64,000 nucleotides of DNA from Lonepinella koalarum (GCA_030525745.1 JAUNED010000004.1:62001-126000), one strand, 5' to 3'; shown: positions 40,805 to 51,538, counted from the stretch's first letter. Notes: generated from the sequence alone by a model not told the origin. Numbers and translations: made by a program.

Positions 40805-41200
40805 TTTTTGTCAAATATTATTCAAAATTGGGCGAATTTTAGCATAAATTAAAGGGCATTAAAACGTGAAAATACCTTGCTAAAATCAACTGTTAAGTCC
40901 ATAATATGTCGGATTTTGCTTGCGCAAAATGAGGATAAATCCGTTAATTTTTCAGTTAATGCAGTTTAGACATAAGACATTAATTTTTAACGGAAAATGT
41001 GATTAAAACAGCGATTTGTCGTTTGAATATTAACGACAACGTCATCAATGCACCCAGCTACTGATTGTCGGGATGACAGGCATTTAGCGACAGACACGAG
41101 GTCGATGGCGACAATTTGAGCGTAGTTTCTGCAAACACTCAAAAGTGCGGTTGGTTTTAATTGAATTTTGAAAATAAAAAATAACAGAGAAATTTTTATA
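40805..41200 (+). promoter_or_regulatory. rluC-rne intergenic region with structured rne leader
   Basis: There is no gene in these 396 bases. A good promoter (TTGCTA 40877-40882, 17-base spacer, CATAAT 40900-40905) would give an rne leader of about 290 bases. The leader holds four hairpins: ATTTTGC/GCAAAAT (40913-40930); TCCGTTAA/TTAACGGA with an inner TTAATG/CATTAA (40940-40994); TTGTCGTT/AACGACAA (41016-41039); and ATTGTCG/CGACAAT (41064-41115). The E. coli rne leader is also long, with three hairpins that RNase E uses for feedback control of its own mRNA. Similar control here is inferred. Confidence 0.72.
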
Positions 41201-44038
41201 ATGAAAAGAATGTTAATTAATGCAACTCAAAAAGAAGAGTTGCGGGTTGCCCTTGTAGATGGGCAGCGCTTATTCGATTTAGATATCGAAACACCGGGCC
41301 ACGAACAGAAAAAAGCCAATATCTATAAAGGGAAAATTACACGAATTGAACCGAGTTTAGAAGCAGCCTTCGTGGATTATGGTGCCGAACGTCACGGATT
41401 TTTACCCTTAAAAGAAATTGCCCGTGAATATTTCCCGACAGATTATGTATATAACGGCCGTCCTAATATCAAAGATGTGATTAAAGAAGGGCAGGAAGTC
41501 ATTGTTCAAGTGAATAAAGAAGAACGTGGCAATAAAGGTGCAGCTTTGACAACCTTTATTTCCTTGGCTGGCAGTTATTTGGTCATTATGCCGAATAATC
41601 CTCGTGCAGGCGGTATTTCACGCCGTATCGAAGGTGATGAACGTTTAGAATTAAAAGATGCGTTAAGTTCTCTTGATGTACCGGAAGGTGTCGGTTTAAT
41701 CGTACGTACTGCCGGTGTCGGTAAATCACCGGAAGAATTACAATGGGATTTAAAAGTCTTATTGCATCATTGGGAAGCTATTCAGCAAGTGGCGGCAACT
41801 CGTCCTGCGCCATTCTTAATTCATCAGGAAAGTGATGTTATTGTGCGAGCGATCCGTGATTATTTGCGCCGTGATATTGGCGAGATTTTGGTGGATAGCC
41901 CAAAAATTTTTGAAAAAGCTAAAGCACATATTAAATTGGTACGTCCTGATTTTGTGAATCGGATTAAGCTCTATCAAGGAGAAGTACCACTATTCAGCCA
42001 TTATCAAATTGAATCGCAAATTGAATCTGCTTTTCAGCGTGAGGTGCGTTTACCTTCCGGTGGTTCTATTGTGATTGATGTGACGGAAGCTTTAACGGCA
42101 ATCGATATTAACTCCGCTCGTTCTACTCGTGGCGGTGATATTGAGGAAACTGCCTTAAATACCAACTTGGAGGCGGCGGACGAAATTGCCCGTCAATTAC
42201 GCTTGCGTGATCTAGGCGGTTTAATTGTTATCGACTTTATTGATATGACGCCTGTCCGCCATCAGCGTGAGGTGGAAAACCGCATTCGTGATGCAGTTCG
42301 TCAAGATCGTGCTCGTATTCAAATCAGTCGGATTTCTCGGTTTGGTTTGTTGGAAATGTCCCGCCAGCGGTTAAGCCCTTCCCTTGGTGAGTCTTCCAGT
42401 CATGTTTGTCCACGTTGTCAAGGCACAGGTAAAATCCGTGATAATGACAGTTTGTCTTTATCTATTTTACGTTTGATTGAAGAATATGCCTTGAAAGAAA
42501 ACACCAAACAAGTACATTGTATTGTGCCGGTGAAAATTGCTTCTTATCTCTTGAATGAAAAACGTAAAGCTATTCAAAGTATTGAAAAACGTCATAATGT
42601 CGATATTGTGGTGGCACCAAATCAAGCTATGGAAACACCGCACTTTAGTGTTTTCCGTTTGCGTGAGGGGGAAGATCGTCAAATCTTAAGTTATAACTTA
42701 GCAAAATTACATGAAGAAAGCCATGAGCATCACCATTGTGAAGACAGTTTAGTTTGCCGTAATACGGAATTAACAGCAGAATCAGAACAGATGGTAGAGA
42801 CGGCTGCTTTATCTATGACCATTTCTGAGGCAGCTCCGATTGTTGAAAGAAAAGAGAATAAACCCTCTTTATTTGCACGTATTGTGGCAGCTATTAAAGG
42901 TCTATTTGCTTCTGATCCGAAAACGGTAGAAAAAGGTAAAAACAGTCGAAATCGCCGTGATCGCCATGATAAAAATGAGCGTCGGAATGCTCGAAATCGC
43001 CGTGATCGTAATGAAGAACGTAAAGATCGCCAACAACGCTTTGATGACGAAAAAACAGAAAACCGCAACGAACGATCAGAGCGCAATGAACGTAATAAGC
43101 GCCAAGTTCGTAAGGCAACAGAAGACGTATTAATTAACGAGTTCAGTGATACTCAAATTGAGGCAATGGAAGAGAAAAATGAATCTCGCCAGCGTCGTGA
43201 GCGTCGTAATTTGCGTAAATCTGTACGTATTTCCGACAGTATTGTGGAGAATGTGTATGGTGATGTGAAACAAGCTCAAGAAAGTGCGGTAGAAAATCTA
43301 CCGATTTTAACTGAAACCAGGGAATTGGATGCCCAAAATGCAGAACGCCGTGAGTCGCATGATGAGCGTGTAGAGCGTCGAAATAATCGCCGACAACCTC
43401 GCCATTTACGAGGTAATAATCAACGCCGTCGTTATACTCAAGCACCAATGCCGTTATTTGCTGCAGTTGCCTCACCTGAATTGGCAAGTGGCAAAGTTTG
43501 TGTCAATTATAGTTTTGTGCAAAAGCCAAAAGAAGCGGCTTTCTTATCTGTTGATGAATTGCTAGAACAGCAAGCGGCACCGGAGGCTGTGCAACCTGCG
43601 ACTGAATTAATTGTTGAAAAAACAGAAAGTTATGCTCAGCCATTCGGTTTTGTTACACAACCTGCTAATGAGGAAGTAGAGAAAAAAGTTCAGGCTTCGT
43701 TACAGCGATTGAATGAAGAACAACGTGAATTAGAACGTCAGGCTAACGTGGTGATTGACAATGTGCAGCAACCAAAAGAGCAGGAAACATTGCCACAGCA
43801 AATCTTGGTTAAAACTGACCGCTCTTATGTGTTTAACGGGCGTTTAGGTACATTCTCTTCGGTACAACATACCAAAGCAATGACTACACAAGCACAGGCA
43901 TCTAGCGAGCCAAGTACATCCTTCCCAATTGTTGCATGGCAAGGAAGTCGCTATTACTTCCATGGAAAAGGCTCAGCAGGACATCACAGTGCAATCAGTC
44001 ATGTTTTCAGTGAACCTGTGAAAGCTCAAGCAGAATAG
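41201..44038 (+). CDS. rne: Ribonuclease E
   Basis: RNase E is the main endonuclease of mRNA decay and tRNA/rRNA processing. I start at the ATG at 41201 ([10 protein letters not shown]), giving 945 residues. The catalytic half has an S1 domain (about 35-120), the metal-binding Asp302 in [13 protein letters not shown] and the Zn-link C403-P-R-C406. The C-terminal half is disordered and rich in Arg, Asn and Glu repeats (about 575-760), the RNA- and partner-binding arm, ending in a conserved segment. RhlB, a degradosome helicase, is encoded at 53093. Confidence 0.97.
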   Translation: MKRMLINATQKEELRVALVDGQRLFDLDIETPGHEQKKANIYKGKITRIEPSLEAAFVDYGAERHGFLPLKEIAREYFPTDYVYNGRPNIKDVIKEGQEVIVQVNKEERGNKGAALTTFISLAGSYLVIMPNNPRAGGISRRIEGDERLELKDALSSLDVPEGVGLIVRTAGVGKSPEELQWDLKVLLHHWEAIQQVAATRPAPFLIHQESDVIVRAIRDYLRRDIGEILVDSPKIFEKAKAHIKLVRPDFVNRIKLYQGEVPLFSHYQIESQIESAFQREVRLPSGGSIVIDVTEALTAIDINSARSTRGGDIEETALNTNLEAADEIARQLRLRDLGGLIVIDFIDMTPVRHQREVENRIRDAVRQDRARIQISRISRFGLLEMSRQRLSPSLGESSSHVCPRCQGTGKIRDNDSLSLSILRLIEEYALKENTKQVHCIVPVKIASYLLNEKRKAIQSIEKRHNVDIVVAPNQAMETPHFSVFRLREGEDRQILSYNLAKLHEESHEHHHCEDSLVCRNTELTAESEQMVETAALSMTISEAAPIVERKENKPSLFARIVAAIKGLFASDPKTVEKGKNSRNRRDRHDKNERRNARNRRDRNEERKDRQQRFDDEKTENRNERSERNERNKRQVRKATEDVLINEFSDTQIEAMEEKNESRQRRERRNLRKSVRISDSIVENVYGDVKQAQESAVENLPILTETRELDAQNAERRESHDERVERRNNRRQPRHLRGNNQRRRYTQAPMPLFAAVASPELASGKVCVNYSFVQKPKEAAFLSVDELLEQQAAPEAVQPATELIVEKTESYAQPFGFVTQPANEEVEKKVQASLQRLNEEQRELERQANVVIDNVQQPKEQETLPQQILVKTDRSYVFNGRLGTFSSVQHTKAMTTQAQASSEPSTSFPIVAWQGSRYYFHGKGSAGHHSAISHVFSEPVKAQAE

Positions 44039-44065
44039 CTTCGAACAGAAAATAAAAAGTATCAC

Positions 44066-44121
44066 AATCTGCACCTTGGCGTTGATCAAACAATCAACAG
44101 ACTAAGGTGCAGATTTTTTAT
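44066..44121 (+). terminator. Terminator after rne
   Basis: Long arms AATCTGCACCTT (44066-44077) and AAGGTGCAGATT (44104-44115) enclose an inner GTTGAT/ATCAAC stem, and are followed by TTTTTAT. The stop codon is about 28 bases upstream. Confidence 0.92.
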
Positions 44122-44211
44122 GAGGATATAAGGATTAGGGGAGCCGTCAGTCTGTGTGTAAATCCAATTGCAGCTCAAAACAAGTAGCCAATTGTATATA
44201 AGTCAAATGAA

Positions 44212-44241
44212 AAGGGTTGTATTCTGTGGAATACAACCCTT
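44212..44241 (-). terminator. Terminator after rpsT
   Basis: A perfect 13-bp stem (AAGGGTTGTATTC/GAATACAACCCTT) with a 4-base loop is followed on the minus strand by TTCATTTG. It lies about 43 bases after the rpsT stop. Confidence 0.88.
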
Positions 44242-44283
44242 GAATTAAATTAGTTCAATTTTGTAGGATGAGAACCTGAGTAA

Positions 44284-44547
44284 TTAAGCTAATTTTTTGA
44301 TTTGAGCCGCTAATTTAGATTTATGGTTAGCTGCTTTGTTAGCGTGGATTAAGCCTTTAGATGCCATACGATCCACGACTTTTTGCATTTCAAGGAAAGC
44401 GGCTTCTGAAGCTGCTTTATCGCCTGTAGCAACTGCTGCATAGGTTTTTTTGATATAAGTACGCATCATAGAACGCTGGCTTGCGTTATGTTGGCGGCGT
44501 TTTTCAGATTGTACCGCACGTTTTTTTGCCGACTTGATATTAGCCAA
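44284..44547 (-). CDS. rpsT: 30S ribosomal protein S20
   Basis: S20 binds 16S rRNA early in 30S assembly. The correct start is the TTG at 44547 (then [17 protein letters not shown]), with AGGAG nearby, giving the standard 87 residues. A TTG start is also found in E. coli rpsT, where it is tied to autogenous translational control. Another TTG two codons upstream is a shadow start. It is divergent from murJ across a 221-base gap. Confidence 0.98.
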   Translation of the reverse strand: MANIKSAKKRAVQSEKRRQHNASQRSMMRTYIKKTYAAVATGDKAASEAAFLEMQKVVDRMASKGLIHANKAANHKSKLAAQIKKLA

Positions 44548-44768
44548 GGTCAAACTCCTAAAAATTCTTTAATTAACAAATTGATAAATCATTTTTCGGT
44601 GAGACACAACCGAATGTTTCCACCGTTTTTTGTTTGTCGCTATAAGCCGTTAAGCGATGAGATTAACGATGTGAACGAGATTTTAGCAGTTTTTTTTATT
44701 AGAATATAGCGTAAATATGAAATTTCTATAAAATTAACGCAAATTTTTCTGAAAACGGTTTTTTTATT

Positions 44769-46346
44769 TTGAGCAAACGACTTTTAAAATCAGGCATTAT
44801 CGTCAGCACAATGACCTTGCTATCCCGTATATTGGGATTGGTTCGAGATGTAGTGATCGCAAATATCATCGGTGCCGGAGTGGCAGCAGATGTTTTTTTA
44901 TTTGCCAACCGAATTCCGAATTTTCTCCGCAGGTTATTTGCTGAAGGGGCATTTTCTCAAGCCTTTGTGCCGGTGCTGGCAGAATATCAAAAATCCGGCG
45001 ATTTAAATAAAACTCGTGACTTTATCGCTAAAGTATCAGGCACATTAGGTGGTTTAGTCACGATTGTCACCTTATTGGCAATGATTGGTTCTCCTATTGT
45101 TGCGGCAGTTTTCGGTACAGGTTGGTTTATTGATTGGTTAAATGGTGCTCCTAACGGTGAAAAATTTACCCAAGCTTCTTTATTATTAAAAATCACATTT
45201 CCTTATTTGTGGTTTATTACTTTTGTTGCGTTATCGGGAGCAATTTTAAATACCTTGGGCAAATTCGGTGTAATGTCTTTTTCACCTGTGTTGCTCAATA
45301 TCGCAATGATTTCGACCGCACTTTTTCTTGCCCCGCAAATGGATAGTCCTGATTTGGCCTTAGCTATCGGTATTTTTGTTGGTGGTTTGTTGCAATTTGT
45401 ATTTCAAATTCCTTTTTTGAAAAAAGCCGGTGTACTAGTGAAACCCAAATGGGCTTGGAATGATGAAGGTGTAAAAAAAATTCGAACTTTAATGATCCCC
45501 GCATTATTCGGGGTATCGGTAAGCCAGATTAATTTATTATTAGATACCTTTATCGCCAGTTTTTTAATGACCGGTTCAATTAGTTGGCTTTATTATTCCG
45601 ACCGATTATTGGAATTTCCATTGGGTTTATTCGGCATTGCTATTTCCACCGTCATTTTGCCAACGCTCGCTCGTCAATATGTGAATCGAAGTGAGGATAT
45701 GGAAAAAAGTGCGGTGAGTTTTCATCAAACTATGGATTGGGGTGTGCGAATGATTTTATTACTGGGTATGCCGGCGATGATTGGTATTGCGGTATTGGCT
45801 CAACCCATGTTGATGACCTTATTTATGCGTGGACAATTTTTACTTTCCGATGTGAAAGCGGCAAGTTTATCCCTATGGGCGTTTAACTCGGGATTGATCA
45901 GTTTCATGTTGATTAAAATTTTAGCGAATGGTTACTACGCCCGCCAAGATACCAAAACACCTGTGAAAATCGGGATTATTGCAATGGTCAGCAATATGGC
46001 ATTTAACCTACTGGCGATTCCCTTCAGTTATGTAGGATTGGCGATGGCTTCCGCAATATCGGCAACCTTGAATGCGTATTTATTGTATCGAGGCTTGGCT
46101 AAAGACAATGTATATTGTTTTAGCCGTCAAAGTGCGGTGTTTTTTGTAAAAGTTTTATTGGCAGGGCTACTGATGGGTTGCTTGGTTTGGTTTTTCTCGC
46201 CTTCGTTGGATAGCTGGAATGCAATGAGCTTTTTAAAACGTGTGCATTGGTTATCTTGGTTGATTGGTTTGGCTGTGGTGAGTTATTTATCTGCTTTATT
46301 ATTGCTAGGCATTCGCAAACGGCATTTGCTGGCGACAGCACAATAG
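44769..46346 (+). CDS. murJ: Lipid II flippase MurJ (MviN)
   Basis: MurJ flips lipid II across the inner membrane for peptidoglycan synthesis. The 525-residue protein has 14 membrane helices and the family signature LLSRILGLVRDVVIANIIGAG, FLFANRIPNFLRRLFAEGAFSQAFVPV and the central STVILPTLARQ block. The start is a TTG at 44769 (MSKRLLKSG); no better start is in frame. The neighbours rpsT and ribF match gammaproteobacterial order. Confidence 0.96.
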   Translation: MSKRLLKSGIIVSTMTLLSRILGLVRDVVIANIIGAGVAADVFLFANRIPNFLRRLFAEGAFSQAFVPVLAEYQKSGDLNKTRDFIAKVSGTLGGLVTIVTLLAMIGSPIVAAVFGTGWFIDWLNGAPNGEKFTQASLLLKITFPYLWFITFVALSGAILNTLGKFGVMSFSPVLLNIAMISTALFLAPQMDSPDLALAIGIFVGGLLQFVFQIPFLKKAGVLVKPKWAWNDEGVKKIRTLMIPALFGVSVSQINLLLDTFIASFLMTGSISWLYYSDRLLEFPLGLFGIAISTVILPTLARQYVNRSEDMEKSAVSFHQTMDWGVRMILLLGMPAMIGIAVLAQPMLMTLFMRGQFLLSDVKAASLSLWAFNSGLISFMLIKILANGYYARQDTKTPVKIGIIAMVSNMAFNLLAIPFSYVGLAMASAISATLNAYLLYRGLAKDNVYCFSRQSAVFFVKVLLAGLLMGCLVWFFSPSLDSWNAMSFLKRVHWLSWLIGLAVVSYLSALLLLGIRKRHLLATAQ

Positions 46347-46424
46347 CTATGCTTTCCTTGCAATTATGCGTATAATAGCCCAATTATTTTTTGATAGACA
46401 AATTAATAGATAAAGAGAGCTTAA

Positions 46425-47366
46425 ATGCAATTAATTCGTGGGGTGCAAAATTTGCCGACTGATTGGTACGGTTGTGCATTAAGTATCGGCAATTTTGACG
46501 GTGTGCATTTAGGTCATCAGGCAATTTTAGACAGATTATGTGATAAAGCCGCAGAATTTTCCGTTCCCTCCGTTGTATTGCTTTTTGAACCGCAACCTTC
46601 TGAATTTTTTGCCAAAAAAAATCCTAATTATCTCGCACCGGCACGCTTAATGCGGTTGCGTGATAAGTTAAATGCCTTGCAATATGCCGGTGTGGATTAT
46701 GTGCTTTGCGTGCCTTTTAATGAGACTTTTGCGACCAAAAGTGCGGTGGATTTTATCCAAGATTTGTTGGTGAAAAAACTCAAAGTGCGTTATTTAAGTA
46801 TTGGCGATGATTTTCGTTTCGGGGCAAATCGCACGGGGGATTTTGAGCTATTACGCAACGCCGGATTGAAATATCGTTTTGCGGTGGAAGACAGCAAAAC
46901 CCATTGTGTGAATAATCGGAGAATTAGCAGCTCGTTAATTCGTGAGGCCTTGAAAAATGATGATCTTGCTCTTGCCGAACAATTATTGGGAAAAGCTTAC
47001 AGTATTCGCGGACGAGTTGCTCACGGCAATAAACTCGGTAGAACCATAGGTTTCCCCACTGCCAATATACTGCTTAATCGCTTAGTTACGCCAATTCAAG
47101 GTGTATATGCAGTACAAGTGGAAACGCCACTGGGCAAATTTAACGGCATTGCGAATGTCGGCAACCGCCCGACAATTAACGGCACACAGCCCTTGTTAGA
47201 AGTGCATATTTTCGATTTTCAGGGCGATTTATACGGCAAAGCGATTGCGGTGAATTTTCTGCATAAAGTGCGTAATGAAACCAAGTTTGAGAGTTTTGAT
47301 GCACTGAAGTTGCAGATTGAAAAAGATGTGGCGGATGTGAAACATTATTTTAATTTTACGCCTTAG
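46425..47366 (+). CDS. ribF: Bifunctional riboflavin kinase/FMN adenylyltransferase RibF
   Basis: RibF makes FMN and FAD, which are also the cofactors of the Na+-NQR pump and ApbE. The 313-residue protein has the FMN adenylyltransferase domain with SIGNFDGVHLGH (20-31) and ISSSLIREAL, and the riboflavin kinase domain with HGNKLGRTIGFPTAN (about 199-213) and GVYAV. The C-terminus is LQIEKDVADVKHYFNFTP. A second, divergent copy of its 3' end lies at 48117-48289, beyond a vWA gene. Confidence 0.98.
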   Translation: MQLIRGVQNLPTDWYGCALSIGNFDGVHLGHQAILDRLCDKAAEFSVPSVVLLFEPQPSEFFAKKNPNYLAPARLMRLRDKLNALQYAGVDYVLCVPFNETFATKSAVDFIQDLLVKKLKVRYLSIGDDFRFGANRTGDFELLRNAGLKYRFAVEDSKTHCVNNRRISSSLIREALKNDDLALAEQLLGKAYSIRGRVAHGNKLGRTIGFPTANILLNRLVTPIQGVYAVQVETPLGKFNGIANVGNRPTINGTQPLLEVHIFDFQGDLYGKAIAVNFLHKVRNETKFESFDALKLQIEKDVADVKHYFNFTP

Positions 47367-47375
47367 GAGTAGAAC

Positions 47376-48107
47376 ATGAAAAAGTTACTATTATGGATTA
47401 GCTTATTATTGAGTTTTCCTGCATTTGCAAAATCGGTTGTAGTTGCACAAATAAAACCAATTACGGATGTTGTTTTTATTTTAGATCGTAGTGGTTCGAT
47501 GAGCGGTTTAGAAAAAGATACCATTGGTGGCTTCAACTCCATGTTGGAAAAACAAAAAAAAGAAAAACTAGAAGGTGAAACCTTTATTACGACAGTTCTG
47601 TTTGATCATGAATTGGAGTTATTACACGAACGCCAACCGATTTCTAAAATAAAACCGATCACAGACAAAGAATATTTTGTACGTGGTAATACTGCTTTAT
47701 TGGATGCGATAGGTAAAATTGTTTTAAGTTTGAAGAACTTACATACTTGCAGTGAGACTGAAAAATGTGTGAAAAATTCAAATAAAGTATTATTCATCAT
47801 CATTACCGATGGCGCAGAAAATTCCAGTAGAGAATTTAATTTAGAGAAAGTGAGAAGCCTGATTCAAGAACAAACCAAAGCAGGTTGGGAATTTCTTTTT
47901 CTCGGCGCAAATATCGATGCCATTAGTGTCGCAAATTCCGTTGGAATTGAGTCTTCCAAAGCGGTAACTTATAAAGCCGACAACACCGGCACACAGAAAA
48001 ATTATGAAGTGCTAAGTGAAGTGGTAAAAGAGGTTCGTAGTGGTAAAACATTAGGCAAAGAATGGAAAGAAGAGATTGAAAAAGACGTTGAAAAACGTGG
48101 TAAATAA
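47376..48107 (+). CDS. Secreted von Willebrand factor A domain protein
   Basis: The 243-residue protein has a signal peptide (about 1-19, ending FAKS) and one vWA domain with a complete MIDAS: D37-R-S39-G-S41, Thr106 in RGNTALLDA, and Asp145 in IITDGAENS. Two cysteines (125 and 131) may form a disulfide. vWA proteins bind ligands through the metal site; the partner here is unknown. It sits 9 bases after ribF, in a place where ileS normally follows, and is followed by a decayed ribF 3' end, so it is a probable inserted cassette. Confidence 0.88.
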   Translation: MKKLLLWISLLLSFPAFAKSVVVAQIKPITDVVFILDRSGSMSGLEKDTIGGFNSMLEKQKKEKLEGETFITTVLFDHELELLHERQPISKIKPITDKEYFVRGNTALLDAIGKIVLSLKNLHTCSETEKCVKNSNKVLFIIITDGAENSSREFNLEKVRSLIQEQTKAGWEFLFLGANIDAISVANSVGIESSKAVTYKADNTGTQKNYEVLSEVVKEVRSGKTLGKEWKEEIEKDVEKRGK

Positions 48108-48116
48108 GCCCACAAG

Positions 48117-48289
48117 CTAGAAGTGCATATTTTCGATTTCAACGCCTCTATTTACGGTCAGGCAATTGAGGTTGTCTTTTTAAAAAATTACGCAATGAAA
48201 TAAAATTCCCTGACTTTGAAACATTAAAAGCCCAGATTGAAAAAGATCGCTTACAAGCGGTGGAATTTTTTAAGGAATTTGTACAATAA
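48117..48289 (+). pseudogene. ribF: Decayed duplicate of the ribF 3' end
   Basis: The first frame reads L-E-V-H-I-F-D-F-N-A-S-I-Y-G, nearly identical to the RibF segment LLEVHIFDFQGDLYG. After a frameshift in the TTTTTAAAAAATT run, the second frame reads KLRNEIKFPDFETLKAQIEKD and ends at a TAA. It aligns with the last third of the riboflavin kinase domain. The end of this copy (LQAVEFFKEFVQ) differs from that of the intact gene (VADVKHYFNFTP), so the two 3' ends come from different lineages. Confidence 0.92.
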
Positions 48290-48302
48290 GAAGAGAATGA
48301 GA

Positions 48303-48605
48303 ATGGAAATTTTTATTAAGAAAATCAGCAAATTAACACTACTCAAAATTTATTTTATTGGGTTATTTATTCCCCTGTTTTTATTTGGATTAATTTGTGG
48401 CATTTTATCTTTTTTCGGATATACCACAGTGACGATAGATGGAAATATTGTAACTGGCTTCGAAGGACTATGTTACAGTATTTTATTAGGTGTAGGCGTT
48501 AGCCTAAACTTTACTTTATTGGTGTGGCTATTAAGTTTATTTGGCTTATGGATTTATTCGCTGATATCTCCTCTTAAGATAAAATTTGTTGAATATAGAG
48601 AGTAG
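48303..48605 (+). CDS. Small membrane protein of unknown function
   Basis: From the ATG at 48303 (ribosome-like GAGA upstream; an ATG two codons earlier is possible) the protein is about 100 residues. It has two long hydrophobic helices (about 13-38 and 55-90) and a basic tail. I do not recognise the family. It starts 14 bases after the ribF remnant and ends 91 bases before ileS, so it belongs to the inserted segment. Confidence 0.65.
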   Translation: MEIFIKKISKLTLLKIYFIGLFIPLFLFGLICGILSFFGYTTVTIDGNIVTGFEGLCYSILLGVGVSLNFTLLVWLLSLFGLWIYSLISPLKIKFVEYRE

Positions 48606-48625
48606 TAATAGGTGATAAATATGTC

Positions 48626-48659
48626 GTAGGGGCGGAGAATTATAATCCGTCGTCCTTAC
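48626..48659 (+). repeat. Imperfect 34-base palindrome in the ileS upstream region
   Basis: The two 17-base halves (GTAGGGGCG... and ...CGTCCTTAC, centre ATTATAAT) match at 12 of 17 positions as DNA. As plus-strand RNA, four of the five mismatches become G-U pairs, leaving one. This could be an RNA hairpin before ileS or the remains of a small inverted-repeat element. Confidence 0.5.
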
Positions 48660-48695
48660 AATAATTTTGTAATATTAAAATATGTTGGAATAAAA

Positions 48696-51491
48696 ATGAC
48701 AGACTACAAAAACACCCTAAACCTGCCTGAAACAGGTTTTCCAATGCGTGGTGATTTGGCGAAACGCGAGCCTTTAATGTTGAAAAATTGGTACGAGAAA
48801 AGTTTGTATCAAAAAATTCGTGTTGCTTCAAAAGGGAAAAAATCCTTTATTTTGCATGATGGCCCTCCTTATGCGAACGGCACTATTCATATTGGTCATG
48901 CGGTGAACAAAATCTTGAAAGATATGATTGTGAAATCAAAAACCGCCTTAGGTTATGATTCTCCTTATATTCCGGGTTGGGATTGTCACGGATTACCGAT
49001 TGAGTTAAAAGTAGAAGGTTTGGTAGGTAAGCCGAATCAGAAAATTTCTGCTGCGGAATTTCGTGCGGAATGCCGTAAATATGCTCTTGAGCAAGTGGAA
49101 GGCCAGAAAAAAGATTTTATCCGTTTAGGTGTGCTTGGCGATTGGGATAATCCGTATTTGACCATGAATTTTGATACTGAAGCCAATATTATTCGTGCTT
49201 TTGGTCGTGCAGTAGCTAACGGGCATTTATACAAAGGAGCGAAGCCGGTTCATTGGTGTTTGGATTGTGGTTCATCCCTTTCTGAAGCGGAAGTGGAATA
49301 TGAAGATAAAACCTCGCCGTCAATTTATGTGCGTTTTGCTGCTGTTGATGAAAGTGCGGTGGAAAAAGCCTTTAATTTAACAAGTAAAGGGCAGGGCAAA
49401 TTATCTGCGGTGATTTGGACTACGACACCTTGGACATTGCCGTCAAACAAAGCCATTGCGATTAATCCGAGCTTAGATTATCAACTTGTACAGTTTGGTG
49501 ATGAAAGGGTTATTTTAGCGGCAGACTTAGTTGAAGCTGTAGCGAAAGCCGTCGGTATTGAAAATTGGAATGTATTGGCAACCATAAAAGGTGAAAATTT
49601 GGAATTATTGCAATTCCAACATCCTTTCTATGCTTATGCCGTGCCCTTTATTTTTGGCGATCACGTTACTACAGACGGCGGTACAGGTTTAGTGCATACA
49701 GCACCGGATCACGGTCAGGACGACTATGTGGTATCTCGCCAATACAATATTGAAATGGCAGGATTGGTTGGTAATGACGGTAAATTTATTTCATCAGCAG
49801 CATTTTTTGCCGGTCTTGGTGTATTTGAATCCAATGGCAAAGTGTTAGAAAAATTGGAAGAAGTTGGAGCATTGCTGAAATTAGAAAAAATCCGTCACAG
49901 TTATCCGCATTGTTGGCGACACAAAACACCGATTATTTTCCGTGCAACTCCGCAATGGTTTATTGGTATGGAAACTCAAGGCTTACGCCAACAAGCGTTA
50001 AGCGAAATCAAAAAAGTGCGTTGGATTCCTGATTGGGGACAAGCCCGTATTGAAAAAATGGTGGAAAATCGCCCGGATTGGTGTATTTCCCGTCAGCGTA
50101 CTTGGGGCGTGCCGGTAGCCTTATTTATTCATAATGAAACGGAAGCATTACACCCTCGCACGGTTGAATTAATCGAAGAAGTGGCTAAATTAGTAGAAAA
50201 ATCCGGCATTCAGGCTTGGTGGGATTTAGATCCTGCTACATTATTAGGTGAAGATGCAAAAAATTACCGTAAAGTATCGGATACCTTGGATGTATGGTTT
50301 GATTCCGGATCAACCTATTCTTCCGTTGTGGCAAATCGCCCGGAATTTCATGGACAGCCTGCGGATATGTATTTAGAAGGTTCGGATCAACATCGTGGTT
50401 GGTTTATGTCTTCCCTGATGCTTTCTACTGCAACAGACAGTAAAGCACCTTATAAACAAGTATTAACACACGGATTTACCGTTGATGGTCAAGGCCGCAA
50501 AATGTCGAAATCCATCGGTAATATCGTGACGCCACAAGAGGTTATGGATAAATTTGGCGGTGATATTTTACGCTTATGGGTGGCTTCAACGGATTACACC
50601 GGTGAGATGACGGTATCCGATGAAATCTTAAAACGTGCGGCAGACAGCTATCGTCGTATTCGTAACACGGCTCGTTTCCTGTTGGCAAATTTAAACGGTT
50701 TTGATCCTCAACGGGATTTAGTTCAACCTGAAAACATGATTTCTTTAGATCGTTGGGCAGTGGATTGTGCTTTCCAAGCCCAGAAAGAAATCAAAGAAGC
50801 CTATGATAATTACCAATTCCATGCGGTTGTTCAGCGTTTAATGAAATTCTGTTCGGTGGAAATGGGATCTTTCTATTTGGATATTATTAAAGACCGCCAG
50901 TATACCACGAAAGCAGATAGCCTTGCCCGCCGTAGTTGCCAAACGGCATTATGGCATATTTCAGAAGCCTTAGTACGCTGGATTGCCCCAATCCTCTCAT
51001 TTACCGCTGATGAAATTTGGGGATATTTGCCGGGTGAGCGAACAGAATTTGTCTTTACCGAAGAGTTTTATAATGGCTTATTTGCATTAGAAGCTCATGC
51101 GGAGTTAGATGATACTTACTGGCAGCAAGTGCTTACTTTAAGGGCAGAAGTAAATCGTATTTTAGAACAAGCCCGTAACGATAAGATCATTGGCGGTGGC
51201 TTAGAAGCAGAAGTAACGCTTTATACCAATGAAGAATATGCGACATTACTTAACAAATTGAAAGACGAGTTACGATTCGTGTTGATCACGTCCAAAGCAG
51301 AAGTAAAACCATTGTCAGAAGCTGATGTGGCAGAAGGCGAAATCAAAGGCTTGGCAATTAAAGCTATTCGCTCTGCAAACCATAAATGCCCGCGTTGCTG
51401 GCATTATTCCGACAGTGCGAATGAGGAAAGCCTCTGCTCACGTTGTGTAGAGAATGTGGAAGGTAATGGCGAAATTCGTCAGTTTGCATAA
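48696..51491 (+). CDS. ileS: Isoleucyl-tRNA synthetase
   Basis: This class I synthetase charges tRNA-Ile and edits valine. The 931-residue protein has the HIGH motif at 65-68 (GTIHIGHAV), the CP1 editing domain ([14 protein letters not shown]), KMSKS at 602-606 and a C-terminal zinc-binding CPRCW...CSRC segment. In many gammaproteobacteria ribF directly precedes ileS; here the inserted vWA segment separates them. A paired-uptake-signal terminator follows. Confidence 0.99.
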   Translation: MTDYKNTLNLPETGFPMRGDLAKREPLMLKNWYEKSLYQKIRVASKGKKSFILHDGPPYANGTIHIGHAVNKILKDMIVKSKTALGYDSPYIPGWDCHGLPIELKVEGLVGKPNQKISAAEFRAECRKYALEQVEGQKKDFIRLGVLGDWDNPYLTMNFDTEANIIRAFGRAVANGHLYKGAKPVHWCLDCGSSLSEAEVEYEDKTSPSIYVRFAAVDESAVEKAFNLTSKGQGKLSAVIWTTTPWTLPSNKAIAINPSLDYQLVQFGDERVILAADLVEAVAKAVGIENWNVLATIKGENLELLQFQHPFYAYAVPFIFGDHVTTDGGTGLVHTAPDHGQDDYVVSRQYNIEMAGLVGNDGKFISSAAFFAGLGVFESNGKVLEKLEEVGALLKLEKIRHSYPHCWRHKTPIIFRATPQWFIGMETQGLRQQALSEIKKVRWIPDWGQARIEKMVENRPDWCISRQRTWGVPVALFIHNETEALHPRTVELIEEVAKLVEKSGIQAWWDLDPATLLGEDAKNYRKVSDTLDVWFDSGSTYSSVVANRPEFHGQPADMYLEGSDQHRGWFMSSLMLSTATDSKAPYKQVLTHGFTVDGQGRKMSKSIGNIVTPQEVMDKFGGDILRLWVASTDYTGEMTVSDEILKRAADSYRRIRNTARFLLANLNGFDPQRDLVQPENMISLDRWAVDCAFQAQKEIKEAYDNYQFHAVVQRLMKFCSVEMGSFYLDIIKDRQYTTKADSLARRSCQTALWHISEALVRWIAPILSFTADEIWGYLPGERTEFVFTEEFYNGLFALEAHAELDDTYWQQVLTLRAEVNRILEQARNDKIIGGGLEAEVTLYTNEEYATLLNKLKDELRFVLITSKAEVKPLSEADVAEGEIKGLAIKAIRSANHKCPRCWHYSDSANEESLCSRCVENVEGNGEIRQFA

Positions 51492-51497
51492 TAATGT

Positions 51498-51530
51498 AAA
51501 AGTGCGGTAATTTTTACCGCACTTTTATAG
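51498..51530 (+). terminator. Terminator after ileS made of paired uptake signals
   Basis: Perfect 13-base arms (51498-51510 AAAAGTGCGGTAA and 51514-51526 TTACCGCACTTTT) with a 3-base loop lie just after the ileS stop. This separates ileS from lspA, which are cotranscribed in E. coli. Confidence 0.9.
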
Positions 51531-51538
51531 CAGTTATC

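Noticed and set aside
41168..41200. Longer RNase E with 11 extra N-terminal residues
   Set aside because: The family begins MKRMLINAT, and the extra codons lie in the AT-rich end of the leader.
42730..43118. Long open frames opposite the arginine-rich part of rne
   Set aside because: They arise from the repetitive CGN/GAN codons of the disordered RNase E arm; no start context or homology.
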